The notes under the pieces are model-generated. The model saw nothing but the letters and a program-made list of their open reading frames with translations. It was not told the DNA's origin and made no database searches. From an uncultured Fibrobacter sp. (GTDB lineage: Bacteria; Fibrobacterota; Fibrobacteria; Fibrobacterales; Fibrobacteraceae): a stretch of 64,000 nucleotides of DNA. Of the stretch, positions 31,695 through 39,824 are shown in pieces; position 1 is the stretch's first letter; every line of letters begins with the position of its first letter. The stretch is from the NCBI GenBank assembly GCA_934699585.1, contig CAKUWY010000007.1:62001-126000 (forward strand). Direction: 5' to 3'. The translations under genes and the position numbers were made by a program.

Positions 31695-32630
31695 ATGATC
31701 CTTCGCAAGCCCGATTTTTATGATAAATTCAAATGCACGGCCTCCCACTGCAGCGACACCTGCTGCGTAGGCTGGGAAATCGACATCGACAAAACTTCGC
31801 TGGATTCCTACAGCAAGGTAAAAGGGCCCTTTGGCGACAAGCTTCGCGCAAATATCGAAGAAGGGCATTTCAAGTTGCTCCCCCACGACCGCTGCCCATT
31901 TCTAGACGAGAACAATCTCTGCGAAATTTACAAGAACCTGGGCGAGAACTCCCTCTGCGACATATGCCGGGAACATCCGCGATTCGTAGAAGTCTACGGC
32001 GACATCATGGAGCGTGGGCTCGGGCTCTGTTGTGAAGAGGCCACACGGCTCCTGCTCAAAGGTGACGGTCCACTTGCATTCACCAGCGAAGAATGCGACG
32101 AACCCGAAGACGAGCTAAGCAAAGATGACCTAGAAATCCGGAACGAAGTGCTTTACGAAAGGGAGCAAATGTTCAAGGCTCTCGCCGATTCAAATATGCC
32201 CTTTGGCGAACGGCTTTACACAGCCTTCGGCTATACAAATGAAACGTCTTTCGCTCCGCTTGAAAACGCCCAGGGCCTTTATGAACTTCTCGCCAAGACA
32301 GTGAGTTTCGGCCCCGACTGGGACAAGGCCCTTGCCTGTATCAAGGCCAGCCTCGAAACCGCAGGTTCCTCCCCTATCCAGGACCAGGGCTTTTTCACAG
32401 AAACAGAGAGTTCCCGACTGCTCGCCTACCTGGTATATAGGCATTTCGCCAAGTGCCTATTCGAAGGCCGTGCCGATGGCAAGCGAAACTTCGCCGTGTT
32501 CTTCTGGAATGTTGTACGGTTCTTTACTCGTGAACTGGGCGGAAAAATCAATGCCGTCAAGATTCTCTCCCGGCAGCTGGAATATTGCGAAGAGAATATG
32601 GAAATGGTTGAATCCGCTTTGGACACCTAG
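31695..32630 (+). CDS. FliB-like Cys-cluster protein (putative protein lysine methylase)
   Basis: A 311-residue member of the family annotated as flagellin lysine-N-methylase (FliB), which also overlaps the YkgJ-type Cys-cluster family. The N-terminal F-K-C-T-A-S-H-C-S-D-T-C-C cluster (Cys14, 19, 23 and 24), then C-P-F-L…L-C-E-I-Y, S-L-C-D-I-C-R-E-H-P-R-F and G-L-C-C-E-E-A, are the metal- or iron-sulphur-binding motifs of the family. It is shorter than classical FliB (~400 residues). No flagellar gene is nearby and Fibrobacter is not flagellated, so a flagellin target is unlikely and the true substrate is unknown. Confidence 0.75.
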   Translation: MILRKPDFYDKFKCTASHCSDTCCVGWEIDIDKTSLDSYSKVKGPFGDKLRANIEEGHFKLLPHDRCPFLDENNLCEIYKNLGENSLCDICREHPRFVEVYGDIMERGLGLCCEEATRLLLKGDGPLAFTSEECDEPEDELSKDDLEIRNEVLYEREQMFKALADSNMPFGERLYTAFGYTNETSFAPLENAQGLYELLAKTVSFGPDWDKALACIKASLETAGSSPIQDQGFFTETESSRLLAYLVYRHFAKCLFEGRADGKRNFAVFFWNVVRFFTRELGGKINAVKILSRQLEYCEENMEMVESALDT

Positions 32631-32728
32631 TTTTTTCGGCTTTATTTCTCACAAATATCGGTCAAGCAACCCGCTTTGACCATTTTTTTTATATCTTTTC
32701 AGAAGGGGATGAGAAAGGAGTGTTTGGT

Positions 32729-34189
32729 ATGAATACCACAACAAAGATTATTGCGGTTTCCGCATTTGCCCTTAGCTTGGCCGTAGCCGCACCTATTGAT
32801 GATATCGGTGCATTGTCGGTCCAGGGAACAAAGGTCGTAGGCGCCAACGGACAACCCGCACAGCTTAGGGGTATGAGCTTTTTCTGGAACATTTCCGAAA
32901 ACTCCGGGCCATACTGGAACGCCGATGTGGTCAACTGGCTTGCCGAAGACTGGCACGCAAATCTGGTGCGAGCTGCAATGGCTGTAGAAGATTGGTGGGG
33001 TGAAGACCCGACTCTTTCAAACGGAGCCTTCAAGGGTTACCTGTATGAACCGGAATGGAACCGTGCAATGGTTGAAACTATCGTAGATGCCGCTATTGAA
33101 AAAGGCATATACGTGATAATAGACTGGCATAGCCACTACACAAATGACAACAGCAACGGAAAACAAGATTCAGCTGTTAACTTCTTCTCGTATATGGCCC
33201 AAAAGTATGGACAATACCCGAATGTCATATACGAAATCTACAACGAACCCAAGGACGTCAGTTGGGAAAATGACATCAAACCCTATGCCGAAATAATCAT
33301 TCCCGTCATACGACAATACGACCCGGACAACTTGATTGTTGTCGGAACGCCTATGTGGTCAGGAAGACCCGATGATGCAGCAGCCAAGCCTCTTGAGAAT
33401 GTAACAAACGTGGCTTACACATTCCATTTCTACGCTTCCGACAACGACCACCTGAATAATTTTCTTCCGGCAGCAAAGTCAGCCCTTCAAACAATACCCC
33501 TCTTTGTTACGGAGTGCGGTTTGACGCAATCTTCTGGTGACGGCGACATCAACTACACTATGGTCAATACCTTCTGGGACTGGATTGAACAGGAGAAAAT
33601 CAGCTGGGCTGCCTGGAGTATTGTGAACAAAAATGAAACATCTGCCGCACTCTATGCAAGCGCCAGCACTAGCGGCAACTGGTCCGAAAATGACCTGCGT
33701 GAATCAGGCAAGTGGTTCAGGAATAAACTCCGGGAACAGAACCCGGAATGGACACCCATTACCGGAGAGGGCCCAAAGCCAGCCAGCAGCGCTTCTCAGC
33801 AGGGCGAGTCCTCTAGTTCCCAAGAGGTTTCTTCCGCTTCTATCCAGCCAGCCTCTTCTGGCTCCCAGGAAACCGATCCGCAACCCATATCCTCTAATTC
33901 TGTACAGCCAAGTTCCTCCAACGGACAGGCCGTAATCCCTGACCAAGACGTGGAAGCTATCGGAAGCTTGGCTCAAAGTACCATTGGGCTTTCCATCCAC
34001 GGACGGATCCTGCAAATCAACGGAATCGATGCCGCCGATGTGTCCGTCTTTGACATGCAAGGTCGGCCCGTCCAGATCCAGCACAACGTTTCCGGCAACA
34101 TGTCCTTAAAGGACATTGCCACAGGCTCCTATATCGTTCAGATTAAGACCCGCAACGCAAACCTGATACGAAAGATTTCCGTCAAGTAG
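32729..34189 (+). CDS. secreted GH5 cellulase with Ser-rich linker and C-terminal sorting domain
   Basis: A 486-residue exported endoglucanase of glycoside hydrolase family 5. The ATG at 32729 has AAGGAG eight bases upstream; an in-frame GTG three codons earlier lies on the ribosome site. After the signal peptide (…LSLAVAA) comes the catalytic barrel (residues ~25-340) with R-A-A-M on strand 3, D-W-H-S-H, the acid/base Glu173 in Y-N-E-P and the nucleophile Glu262 in T-E-C-G. A Ser/Gln-rich linker (~345-400) leads to an ~85-residue C-terminal domain ending G-S-Y-I-V-Q-I-K-T-R, a type A (type IX secretion) sorting-like tail with a basic end. It is the first of a tandem pair. Confidence 0.92.
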   Translation: MNTTTKIIAVSAFALSLAVAAPIDDIGALSVQGTKVVGANGQPAQLRGMSFFWNISENSGPYWNADVVNWLAEDWHANLVRAAMAVEDWWGEDPTLSNGAFKGYLYEPEWNRAMVETIVDAAIEKGIYVIIDWHSHYTNDNSNGKQDSAVNFFSYMAQKYGQYPNVIYEIYNEPKDVSWENDIKPYAEIIIPVIRQYDPDNLIVVGTPMWSGRPDDAAAKPLENVTNVAYTFHFYASDNDHLNNFLPAAKSALQTIPLFVTECGLTQSSGDGDINYTMVNTFWDWIEQEKISWAAWSIVNKNETSAALYASASTSGNWSENDLRESGKWFRNKLREQNPEWTPITGEGPKPASSASQQGESSSSQEVSSASIQPASSGSQETDPQPISSNSVQPSSSNGQAVIPDQDVEAIGSLAQSTIGLSIHGRILQINGIDAADVSVFDMQGRPVQIQHNVSGNMSLKDIATGSYIVQIKTRNANLIRKISVK

Positions 34190-34222
34190 CGTGACAACTT
34201 TTTACCCAAGGGAGGATTCCCC

Positions 34223-35521
34223 ATGAAAATCACAAGAACATTCTTTGCGATTCCTGCATTGGCGTGTGCCCTTGCATTCGCTGCTCCCATTGACGACATA
34301 GGCGCATTGTCTGTCAAAGGAAACCAAGTAGTGGGTGCCAACGGGCAACCCGCACAGCTTCGTGGCATGAGCTTTTTCTGGAATATCGCCGAAGAAGCAA
34401 GAGACTACTGGAACGCTAACGTGGTCAACTGGCTTGCCGAAGACTGGCACGCAAACCTGGTCCGCGCCGCTATGGCTGTAGAGGACAACTGGGGAGACGA
34501 TAAAATCGGCTATGCCTACAACCCTTCCAAGAATCAAGCCATGGTAGAAACCGTCGTGGATGCCGCTATTGCCAAGGGAATCTATGTCATTATTGACTGG
34601 CACAGCCATTGGACCAATGATAGGTCTGCCAAGGAAAACGGCAAGGACCGTTGGGAACTAGCAAAGGATTTTTTCACCGCCATGGCCACCAAGTATAGTC
34701 AATACCCCAATGTGATTTACGAGATTTACAATGAGCCTGGAACGGACGATTGGGGACAAATCAAATCATACGCAGAATACATCATTCCCATTATACGTGC
34801 CATCGATCCTGACAACCTGATTCTCGTAGGAACCCCAAAATATTCCGGAGATCTCAGTTCCGTCATTTCGAATCCCTTATCAAGCAACTACTCCAGCAAC
34901 GTGGCTTACGTTTTCCATTTCTACGCTTCGGAAGATTGGCACTTGAACAACTACCTGCCTACAGCAAAACAGGCAATGAACACCCTTCCACTCTTTATTT
35001 CTGAATGCGGGCTTACTCCTGCATCGGGAAACGGAACTATCAACTATTCCATGGTCAATACTTTTTGGGACTGGCTGGACCAGAACAAGCTCAGTTGGGC
35101 AGCCTGGAGTATTGTAAACAAGGATGAAACCTCTGCCGCCTTGCAAAAGAGTGCCAGTGCGAGCGGTAACTGGTCCGAAAGTGATTTGCGGGAATCTGGT
35201 AAATGGTTCAGAGAAAAACTCAGGGCCGTCAATCCCGAATGGTCGCCAATCTCTGGCGAAAGCAGAATCGAGCCTGCCGCACTCCCCCGCCCAGTCGCGA
35301 GCATCTCCAGTTTTCACTTTGCAAACAACACCGTCAGCGTAAGTTTGAACGGTCAGTCAAAAGTGGAGTTGCTGGACCTGCAGGGCCGCACTGTCCGCAC
35401 CCTCTGGAACGGGAACGCCAATGGTAGCGTTAGCTTGTCTGTAGTCGCACAACCGGGAATCTACCTGGTGCGTATCCAGAGACAAGGGGTTTCCGAGACT
35501 CATAAAGTCGCTGTGAGGTAA
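34223..35521 (+). CDS. secreted GH5 cellulase, tandem paralogue
   Basis: A 432-residue GH5 enzyme arising from tandem duplication with the gene at 32729; the catalytic domains are nearly alignable without gaps and share the A-P-I-D-D-I-G-A-L-S N-terminus. The acid/base is Glu171 (Y-N-E-P) and the nucleophile Glu261 (S-E-C-G). The Ser-rich linker of the first copy is absent. A short Pro/Ala segment leads directly to the C-terminal beta domain (V-E-L-L-D-L-Q-G-R-T-V…G-I-Y-L-V-R-I-Q-R), again a type IX-like sorting tail. GGAGG lies eight bases before the ATG. The genes are 33 bases apart and probably co-transcribed. Confidence 0.92.
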   Translation: MKITRTFFAIPALACALAFAAPIDDIGALSVKGNQVVGANGQPAQLRGMSFFWNIAEEARDYWNANVVNWLAEDWHANLVRAAMAVEDNWGDDKIGYAYNPSKNQAMVETVVDAAIAKGIYVIIDWHSHWTNDRSAKENGKDRWELAKDFFTAMATKYSQYPNVIYEIYNEPGTDDWGQIKSYAEYIIPIIRAIDPDNLILVGTPKYSGDLSSVISNPLSSNYSSNVAYVFHFYASEDWHLNNYLPTAKQAMNTLPLFISECGLTPASGNGTINYSMVNTFWDWLDQNKLSWAAWSIVNKDETSAALQKSASASGNWSESDLRESGKWFREKLRAVNPEWSPISGESRIEPAALPRPVASISSFHFANNTVSVSLNGQSKVELLDLQGRTVRTLWNGNANGSVSLSVVAQPGIYLVRIQRQGVSETHKVAVR

Positions 35522-35529
35522 GCGGGTGT

Positions 35530-35624
35530 TCGCCTGCGCGAACATGACGACGCTTCATTCATTTAGCGGATTCTCGCTGGAGTTTACCCCCGACCACGAT
35601 CGGGGGCGAACATGACGACGCTCG
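35530..35624. repeat. repeat-rich spacer with GCGAACATGACGACGCT units
   Basis: The 17-base phrase GCGAACATGACGACGCT occurs twice (near 35539 and 35606), each time preceded by a small palindrome (GTTCGC-CTGC-GCGAAC and CCCCCGACCACGATCGGGGG). It fills the convergent space between the GH5 pair and the decarboxylase gene. The hairpins could stop transcription, but there is no T-run. Confidence 0.55.
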
Positions 35625-36551
35625 TTAAACCACAGTCCTGAAGTATTCGATGGTCTTCTGGAGGCCGTCGAACAAGTTGACCTTGGGCTCCCAGCCCAGG
35701 GCCTTTTTTGCAAGGCTAATGTCGGGGCGGCGCATCTTAGGATCGTCGCCGGGCAGGGGCTGGTACACAATTCTGCTTTTGGAATTCGTCAATTCCAGCA
35801 CGGTCTGGGCAAGTTCCAGCATGGTAAACTCACCCGGGTTCCCCACATTCACAGGCCCGATAATCTCGTCCTGTTCCATCATGCGGACAAAAGCCTCTAC
35901 CATGTCATCCACATAGCAGAAACTGCGGGTCTGGCTACCGTCGCCGTAGATGGTCAAGTCTTCGCCCTTTAGGGCCTGCACGATAAAGTTGGACACCACG
36001 CGACCATCGTTCATGAGCATGCGGGGACCGTAAGTATTGAAAATGCGCACGATACGGATGTCCACATGGTTCTGACGGTGGTAATCCATAAAGAGGGTTT
36101 CCGCTACACGCTTGCCCTCGTCGTAGCAACTGCGGATACCGATGGGGTTTACGTTTCCCCAGTAATCCTCTTTTTGCGGGTGCACCGCCGGGTCGCCGTA
36201 GACTTCGCTAGTGCTGGCCTGCAGTATGCGGGCATGGACCCGCTTGGCAAGCCCCAGCATGTTGATAGCGCCCATGACGCTGGTCTTGATAGTCTTTACC
36301 GGGTTGAACTGGTAATGGACTGGACTTGCGGGGCAAGCCAGATTGAAAATCCGGTCCACTTCCAAAAGGATAGGCTCGGTCACGTCGTGGCGGATAAGTT
36401 CGAAGTTCCGGTTATCCCGCAGGTGGGACACGTTCTGGAGACGCCCGGTGAAATAATTGTCCAGGCACAGGACCTCGTGTCCGTCGTTCAAGAGCCTCTC
36501 GCAAAGGTGGCTACCCAAGAATCCGGCACCGCCGGTCACCAAGCATCTCAT
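35625..36551 (-). CDS. UDP-glucuronate decarboxylase (UDP-xylose synthase)
   Basis: A 308-residue extended SDR that converts UDP-glucuronate to UDP-xylose. The T-G-G-A-G-F-L-G-S-H-L NAD-binding turn, D-N-Y-F-T-G-R, the H-D-V-T-E-P segment, A-C-P-A-S-P-V-H-Y-Q, the catalytic T-S-E-V-Y-G…S-C-Y-D-E-G-K-R (Tyr-x3-Lys) and R-I-F-N-T-Y-G-P are all typical of the UXS branch and distinguish it from epimerases. AAGAGG and a TATATT element lie upstream. It would supply xylose for surface polysaccharide; no glycan cluster is adjacent. Confidence 0.93.
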   Translation of the reverse strand: MRCLVTGGAGFLGSHLCERLLNDGHEVLCLDNYFTGRLQNVSHLRDNRNFELIRHDVTEPILLEVDRIFNLACPASPVHYQFNPVKTIKTSVMGAINMLGLAKRVHARILQASTSEVYGDPAVHPQKEDYWGNVNPIGIRSCYDEGKRVAETLFMDYHRQNHVDIRIVRIFNTYGPRMLMNDGRVVSNFIVQALKGEDLTIYGDGSQTRSFCYVDDMVEAFVRMMEQDEIIGPVNVGNPGEFTMLELAQTVLELTNSKSRIVYQPLPGDDPKMRRPDISLAKKALGWEPKVNLFDGLQKTIEYFRTVV

Positions 36552-36681
36552 AAAAACCTCTTAAATTCAGGGCTGGAATATAGTAATTACCGGTTGGCGT
36601 CCCACTATCCAGAAGCACTTCGGCTCCGCCCAGCGAGGACAGGCCCGGAACAGACTCTAGTGCGAGAAGTGTTAAAAATCA

Positions 36682-36711
36682 CACTTTATCAACCTTTTGT
36701 GCACTTTATCA
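36682..36711. promoter_or_regulatory. 20-bp-spaced direct repeat, possible regulator site
   Basis: CACTTTATCA occurs at 36682-36691 and again at 36702-36711. The copies start exactly 20 bases apart, about two helical turns, in the divergent region between the decarboxylase and an outer-membrane protein gene. Direct repeats at this spacing often bind a dimeric activator. No regulator gene is nearby. Confidence 0.35.
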
Positions 36712-36794
36712 CCGTATAGGGCCCACCCAGCCTTGCCTCAATGTAAATAAATTACTACCTTTACCCCGTCAAAACACAAACAAGGAGAACACAA

Positions 36795-37553
36795 ATGTTC
36801 AAGAAAATCGCTCTCGCTACCGCCCTGGTGGCCACAGCTTCCTTCGCTACCTGGGACAAGTTCCCGGTTCTCGAAAACCACAAGGGTCAGGCCCAGGTGG
36901 GTCTCAACTACGACATGCAGGGAGACGCAAGCGGACTCGGACTCTATGCAGGCGCTCGCTACACCGTGATTCCCAACTTGGAATTGGGCGTGAAACTTCC
37001 TTATACCGTTTTCACCGACTACGACGGAAATGATGGTCCCGATGGTCTCGGCAACCTGCCTATCATGGTCCGCTACCAGTTCATGCCCATCATGAACGCT
37101 TTCGTGGACGTGGAACTCCCCATCGGTGAAGAAGAACTCAACGACGACGGTATCGGCATCCACCTGGGTGTCCAGTACTCCCAGCCTTTCGGCATGGTGA
37201 ACCTGGGTACTGAACTGGGCTTTGCCATCCACACCGAAGGTGACGACGACTACACTCCGGCCTACGAACTGAACGTCGGTGCTGAAGGCGACTTCGCCGT
37301 TAGCTCCTTCGTTACTCCTTATGTAGGTGCCGACCTGAACATCAAGGTCACTGATTCCGAATGGAATGCAGGCCCCATGAAAGGTGACGCTGGCGACTCC
37401 GGCGACATGGGTCTCTGGATTTACCTCGGCGGTGACTTCATCATCAACCCCATGTTCGATGTGGACGTGTCCTTCGGATTCGGCCTCGGCGAAGACTACT
37501 ATGGCGAAGACACTCCCATGTCTATCGACGCCCACCTGAACATCAACTTCTAA
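36795..37553 (+). CDS. outer-membrane beta-barrel protein, transporter-like
   Basis: A 252-residue protein with a short signal peptide (…VATASFA) and a long run of alternating hydrophobic strands ending in a C-terminal aromatic (H-L-N-I-N-F), as in outer-membrane barrels. About 10-12 strands are predictable (G-L-Y-A-G-A-R-Y, L-E-L-G-V-K-L-P-Y, N-A-F-V-D-V-E-L-P). It resembles the 'transporter'/phenol-degradation MetA-like barrel group, but the cargo is unknown. AAGGAG precedes the ATG. Codon choice is strongly biased to few codons, consistent with high expression. Confidence 0.75.
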   Translation: MFKKIALATALVATASFATWDKFPVLENHKGQAQVGLNYDMQGDASGLGLYAGARYTVIPNLELGVKLPYTVFTDYDGNDGPDGLGNLPIMVRYQFMPIMNAFVDVELPIGEEELNDDGIGIHLGVQYSQPFGMVNLGTELGFAIHTEGDDDYTPAYELNVGAEGDFAVSSFVTPYVGADLNIKVTDSEWNAGPMKGDAGDSGDMGLWIYLGGDFIINPMFDVDVSFGFGLGEDYYGEDTPMSIDAHLNINF

Positions 37554-37577
37554 TCGAAGTCCGTTCAAGAAAAATTT

Positions 37578-37607
37578 GCCCTCGGCCTGGCCGAGGGTAT
37601 TTTTTTG
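37578..37607 (+). terminator. intrinsic terminator of the barrel gene
   Basis: CCCTCGG-CCTGG-CCGAGGG followed by TATTTTTTT. Confidence 0.9.
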
Positions 37608-37680
37608 CGCTCGTCATCCTCGACTTGGTCGATTATCTGCTAGCCATGGTGCCGGATTCCGGCACGAGGCCGTCATAATG

Positions 37681-37720
37681 GATTCTATCGTTCCGCCCTG
37701 CGGCTTCACTCCAGAATGAC
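37681..37720 (-). repeat. palindromic repeat forming the 3' end of coaE
   Basis: GTCATTCTGGAGTGAAGCC...GATAGAATC (minus strand) is a dispersed-repeat copy. Its first 15 bases encode the last residues of CoaE (V-I-L-E) and its TGA is the stop codon at 37706. Confidence 0.8.
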
Positions 37721-38287
37721 AGCCACCTGCCTTTCCAGTTGTTCCAAGGAGCCGCCGTTCTCGATTCTTGTAACGGCAATCCCCTGTGCCTGCCAGAGGG
37801 CGGCGATGTCGCCCTGAGTCTCAATACGGCGTTCCGCGTCTTCACGGGAAAGCCCCCGAGATACCAACCGCTCCAGGCGAACCCCTGCAGGAGCATCCAC
37901 CAGCCATACCTGGTCCAGAAGGTTTACTACCTGGGGTATGCGGTGCAAGAGGGCCGCCTCCAAGAATACAGGTCCGGAATGCACCGCGAAAAACTCCCGC
38001 ACCGCGTCCGTCAGGTAGGGGTAAACCAGAGCCTCCAGTTTTTCCCGAGCGGCATCGTCTCTGAAAATAAGGTCCGCAAAAAATTTGCGGTTCACTCCAG
38101 CGGCGGTCAGGCATTCCGGGCCAAAGGCCTCCGCCAATTCCTTGCGCAGGGCATCGTAATCCCGGTAAAGTTCATGCACGCAGGCATCTGCGTCCAGCAC
38201 GGGCAAGCCCCGACGGCGAAGGCACTCCCCCACCGTAGACTTTCCGGAACCGATGGTTCCCGTGATGCCGATACACTTATCTGCCAT
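37706..38287 (-). CDS. coaE: dephospho-CoA kinase
   Basis: CoaE phosphorylates the 3'-OH of dephospho-CoA, the last step of coenzyme A synthesis. The 193-residue product has the P-loop G-T-I-G-S-G-K-S-T (residues 9-17), D-A-D in the CoA-binding region, the lid motif R-G-L-S-R-E-D-A-E-R-R and N-G-G-S near the C-terminus, as usual. The final residues and stop codon come from a palindromic repeat, so the natural C-terminus may have been altered by repeat insertion without harm. It follows the EamA transporter start on the opposite end with 25 bases between the two genes, so the pair is probably an operon. Confidence 0.94.
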   Translation of the reverse strand: MADKCIGITGTIGSGKSTVGECLRRRGLPVLDADACVHELYRDYDALRKELAEAFGPECLTAAGVNRKFFADLIFRDDAAREKLEALVYPYLTDAVREFFAVHSGPVFLEAALLHRIPQVVNLLDQVWLVDAPAGVRLERLVSRGLSREDAERRIETQGDIAALWQAQGIAVTRIENGGSLEQLERQVAVILE

Positions 38288-38312
38288 AATCTTTCAACCC
38301 AAGCTCTGCATG

Positions 38313-39185
38313 CTAGCCCTTTCCGAGGGAAATCAGGCAGAGTCCAGCCACAATCCCCAATAGCGCCAAGAACTTCAGCTTGCTCTTGCGTTCCTTAAAG
38401 ATAACAATCCCCGCCACAAAGCTGATGAACACGCTGGAACGGCGGAAAACGGTAATCACCGAAATCAGGGCGTCCTTGTCGCTTACCGCCAAGAAATAAC
38501 AGCGGTCCGCAATGATAAGCAGCGCCGCCACCAAGAGAAAGCTCCAGCGGAACTGGAATGGCGTGGTCTTTTGGCGGGTCGGAAACCAGGTCACCGCACA
38601 AATGAGGAACTGCCACAGGGCCATATAGAAACTGAACCAGACCTGTACCGTCAGGGGGTCAAAGTCCATCCGTTGCAAAATCAACTTGTCATAGACTCCG
38701 CTGCAGGCGGCAAGGATGGTGCCGAGCACCATGGAAATAACCCAGGGGCTGCTGAAAAAATGCCCCATCTCCTTACGGCCCGCGAGGCTAAGGCCTATGT
38801 AAGAAAACACGCACAGACCAATGCCCGCCCACTGCAAAGGGAAAGGACGCTCCCCCATAAAGCTCACCGCTATGCCGATGGTAAAGAGCGGGGCCAGGGC
38901 ACGGATGGTGGCCGAAATGCTGAGGGGCATGTGGGCGATGGCGTTGTAGGTCAAGAGCCAACTACCGCCAACGATTAAGGCTTTGCCCATCAAGAAAACA
39001 TGCTCGCGGAGCGCCAGTGTTTCGGTATGCCCCGAAACCAGGATAGGCAGCATGAACAGGGCGTAAAAGGCGCTGCACAAGAACAGCACGGGGCGCACCG
39101 CATTCCCCTGGACAGACTTTTTCTTGGCCAGGTCATAAAAACCCAGGAAAAACGCAGAGGAAAGTGCCAGCAACAGCCATGACAT
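38313..39185 (-). CDS. EamA/DMT-family transporter
   Basis: A 290-residue inner-membrane protein with ten predicted membrane helices in two EamA halves (residues ~1-135 and ~145-290). The second half ends with G-I-V-I-F-K-E-R-K-S-K-L-K, the typical EamA loop. DMT transporters export metabolites or amino acids; the substrate is not evident. It is transcribed on the minus strand after coaE and has no clear ribosome site. Confidence 0.85.
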   Translation of the reverse strand: MSWLLLALSSAFFLGFYDLAKKKSVQGNAVRPVLFLCSAFYALFMLPILVSGHTETLALREHVFLMGKALIVGGSWLLTYNAIAHMPLSISATIRALAPLFTIGIAVSFMGERPFPLQWAGIGLCVFSYIGLSLAGRKEMGHFFSSPWVISMVLGTILAACSGVYDKLILQRMDFDPLTVQVWFSFYMALWQFLICAVTWFPTRQKTTPFQFRWSFLLVAALLIIADRCYFLAVSDKDALISVITVFRRSSVFISFVAGIVIFKERKSKLKFLALLGIVAGLCLISLGKG

Positions 39186-39268
39186 AGGTCACAAAATCTA
39201 GAAATTCATCTTGCCAAAGGTCGCCACAATACTATTTTTAACCAAAACATCAACCAAAAGGATCCATC

Positions 39269-39712
39269 ATGGGTATCAAAGGAAAAGCAACATCCCTCCT
39301 TGAAGAATTCAAGGCTTTCGCCCTCAAGGGCAACATCGTCGACATGGCCATCGGTGTTATCATCGGCGGCGCTTTCGGCAAAATTGTCACCAGCTTCGTG
39401 AACGACATCGTCATGCCCTGCGTGAACGCCATCGTGGCAAGCCTCGGTGCAGAAGGTGCCGGCGAAGGCCTCAAGGCCCTAACCTACACCACCGCTGCCG
39501 GAGCCCAGATTCCTTACGGAGCCTTCATCGGCAACATCGTGGACTTCTTAATTGTGGCCATCGTGGTGTTCATTGTGATGAAAAAGTTCCTGGGCTTTGT
39601 GCAGAACATGCGCAAGAAGGAAGAAGAAAAACCGGCCGAACCGCCTGCACCGCCAGAGCCGTCCGCCGAAGAAAAGCTCCTCACCGAAATCCGCGATTTG
39701 CTGAAGAAGTGA
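39269..39712 (+). CDS. mscL: large-conductance mechanosensitive channel
   Basis: MscL opens under membrane tension to release solutes during osmotic downshock. The 147-residue product has the N-terminal amphipathic helix, TM1 with F-A-L-K-G-N-I-V-D-M-A-I-G-V-I-I-G-G-A-F, the N-D-I-V-M-P loop, TM2 near residue 95 and the cytoplasmic R-K-K-E-E-E helix bundle after a Pro-rich linker. This is a normal family layout with the linker slightly long. AAAGGAT lies upstream of the ATG. A palindromic repeat and a terminator follow. Confidence 0.95.
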   Translation: MGIKGKATSLLEEFKAFALKGNIVDMAIGVIIGGAFGKIVTSFVNDIVMPCVNAIVASLGAEGAGEGLKALTYTTAAGAQIPYGAFIGNIVDFLIVAIVVFIVMKKFLGFVQNMRKKEEEKPAEPPAPPEPSAEEKLLTEIRDLLKK

Positions 39713-39718
39713 CACGAA

Positions 39719-39764
39719 GTGTCATCCTGAGCAACGAGGCATAGCCTCGGCGTCGAAGGATCTA
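39719..39764. repeat. dispersed palindromic repeat after mscL
   Basis: GTGTCATCCTGAGCAACGAGG...GTCGAAGGATCTA is a copy of the GTCATCC/GGATC repeat with an inner GCC-GAG hairpin, a few bases beyond the mscL stop codon. Confidence 0.8.
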
Positions 39765-39778
39765 AGAGAAATCGAAAT

Positions 39779-39809
39779 GAAGACCGCCCTGGCGGTCTTC
39801 GTTTTTTTT
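39779..39809 (+). terminator. intrinsic terminator of mscL
   Basis: GAAGACCGCC/GGCGGTCTTC with a short loop is followed by a T-run. The A-rich 5' flank is weak, so action on the convergent recF operon is uncertain. Confidence 0.85.
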
Positions 39810-39824
39810 AGGGAGCGGGACAAG

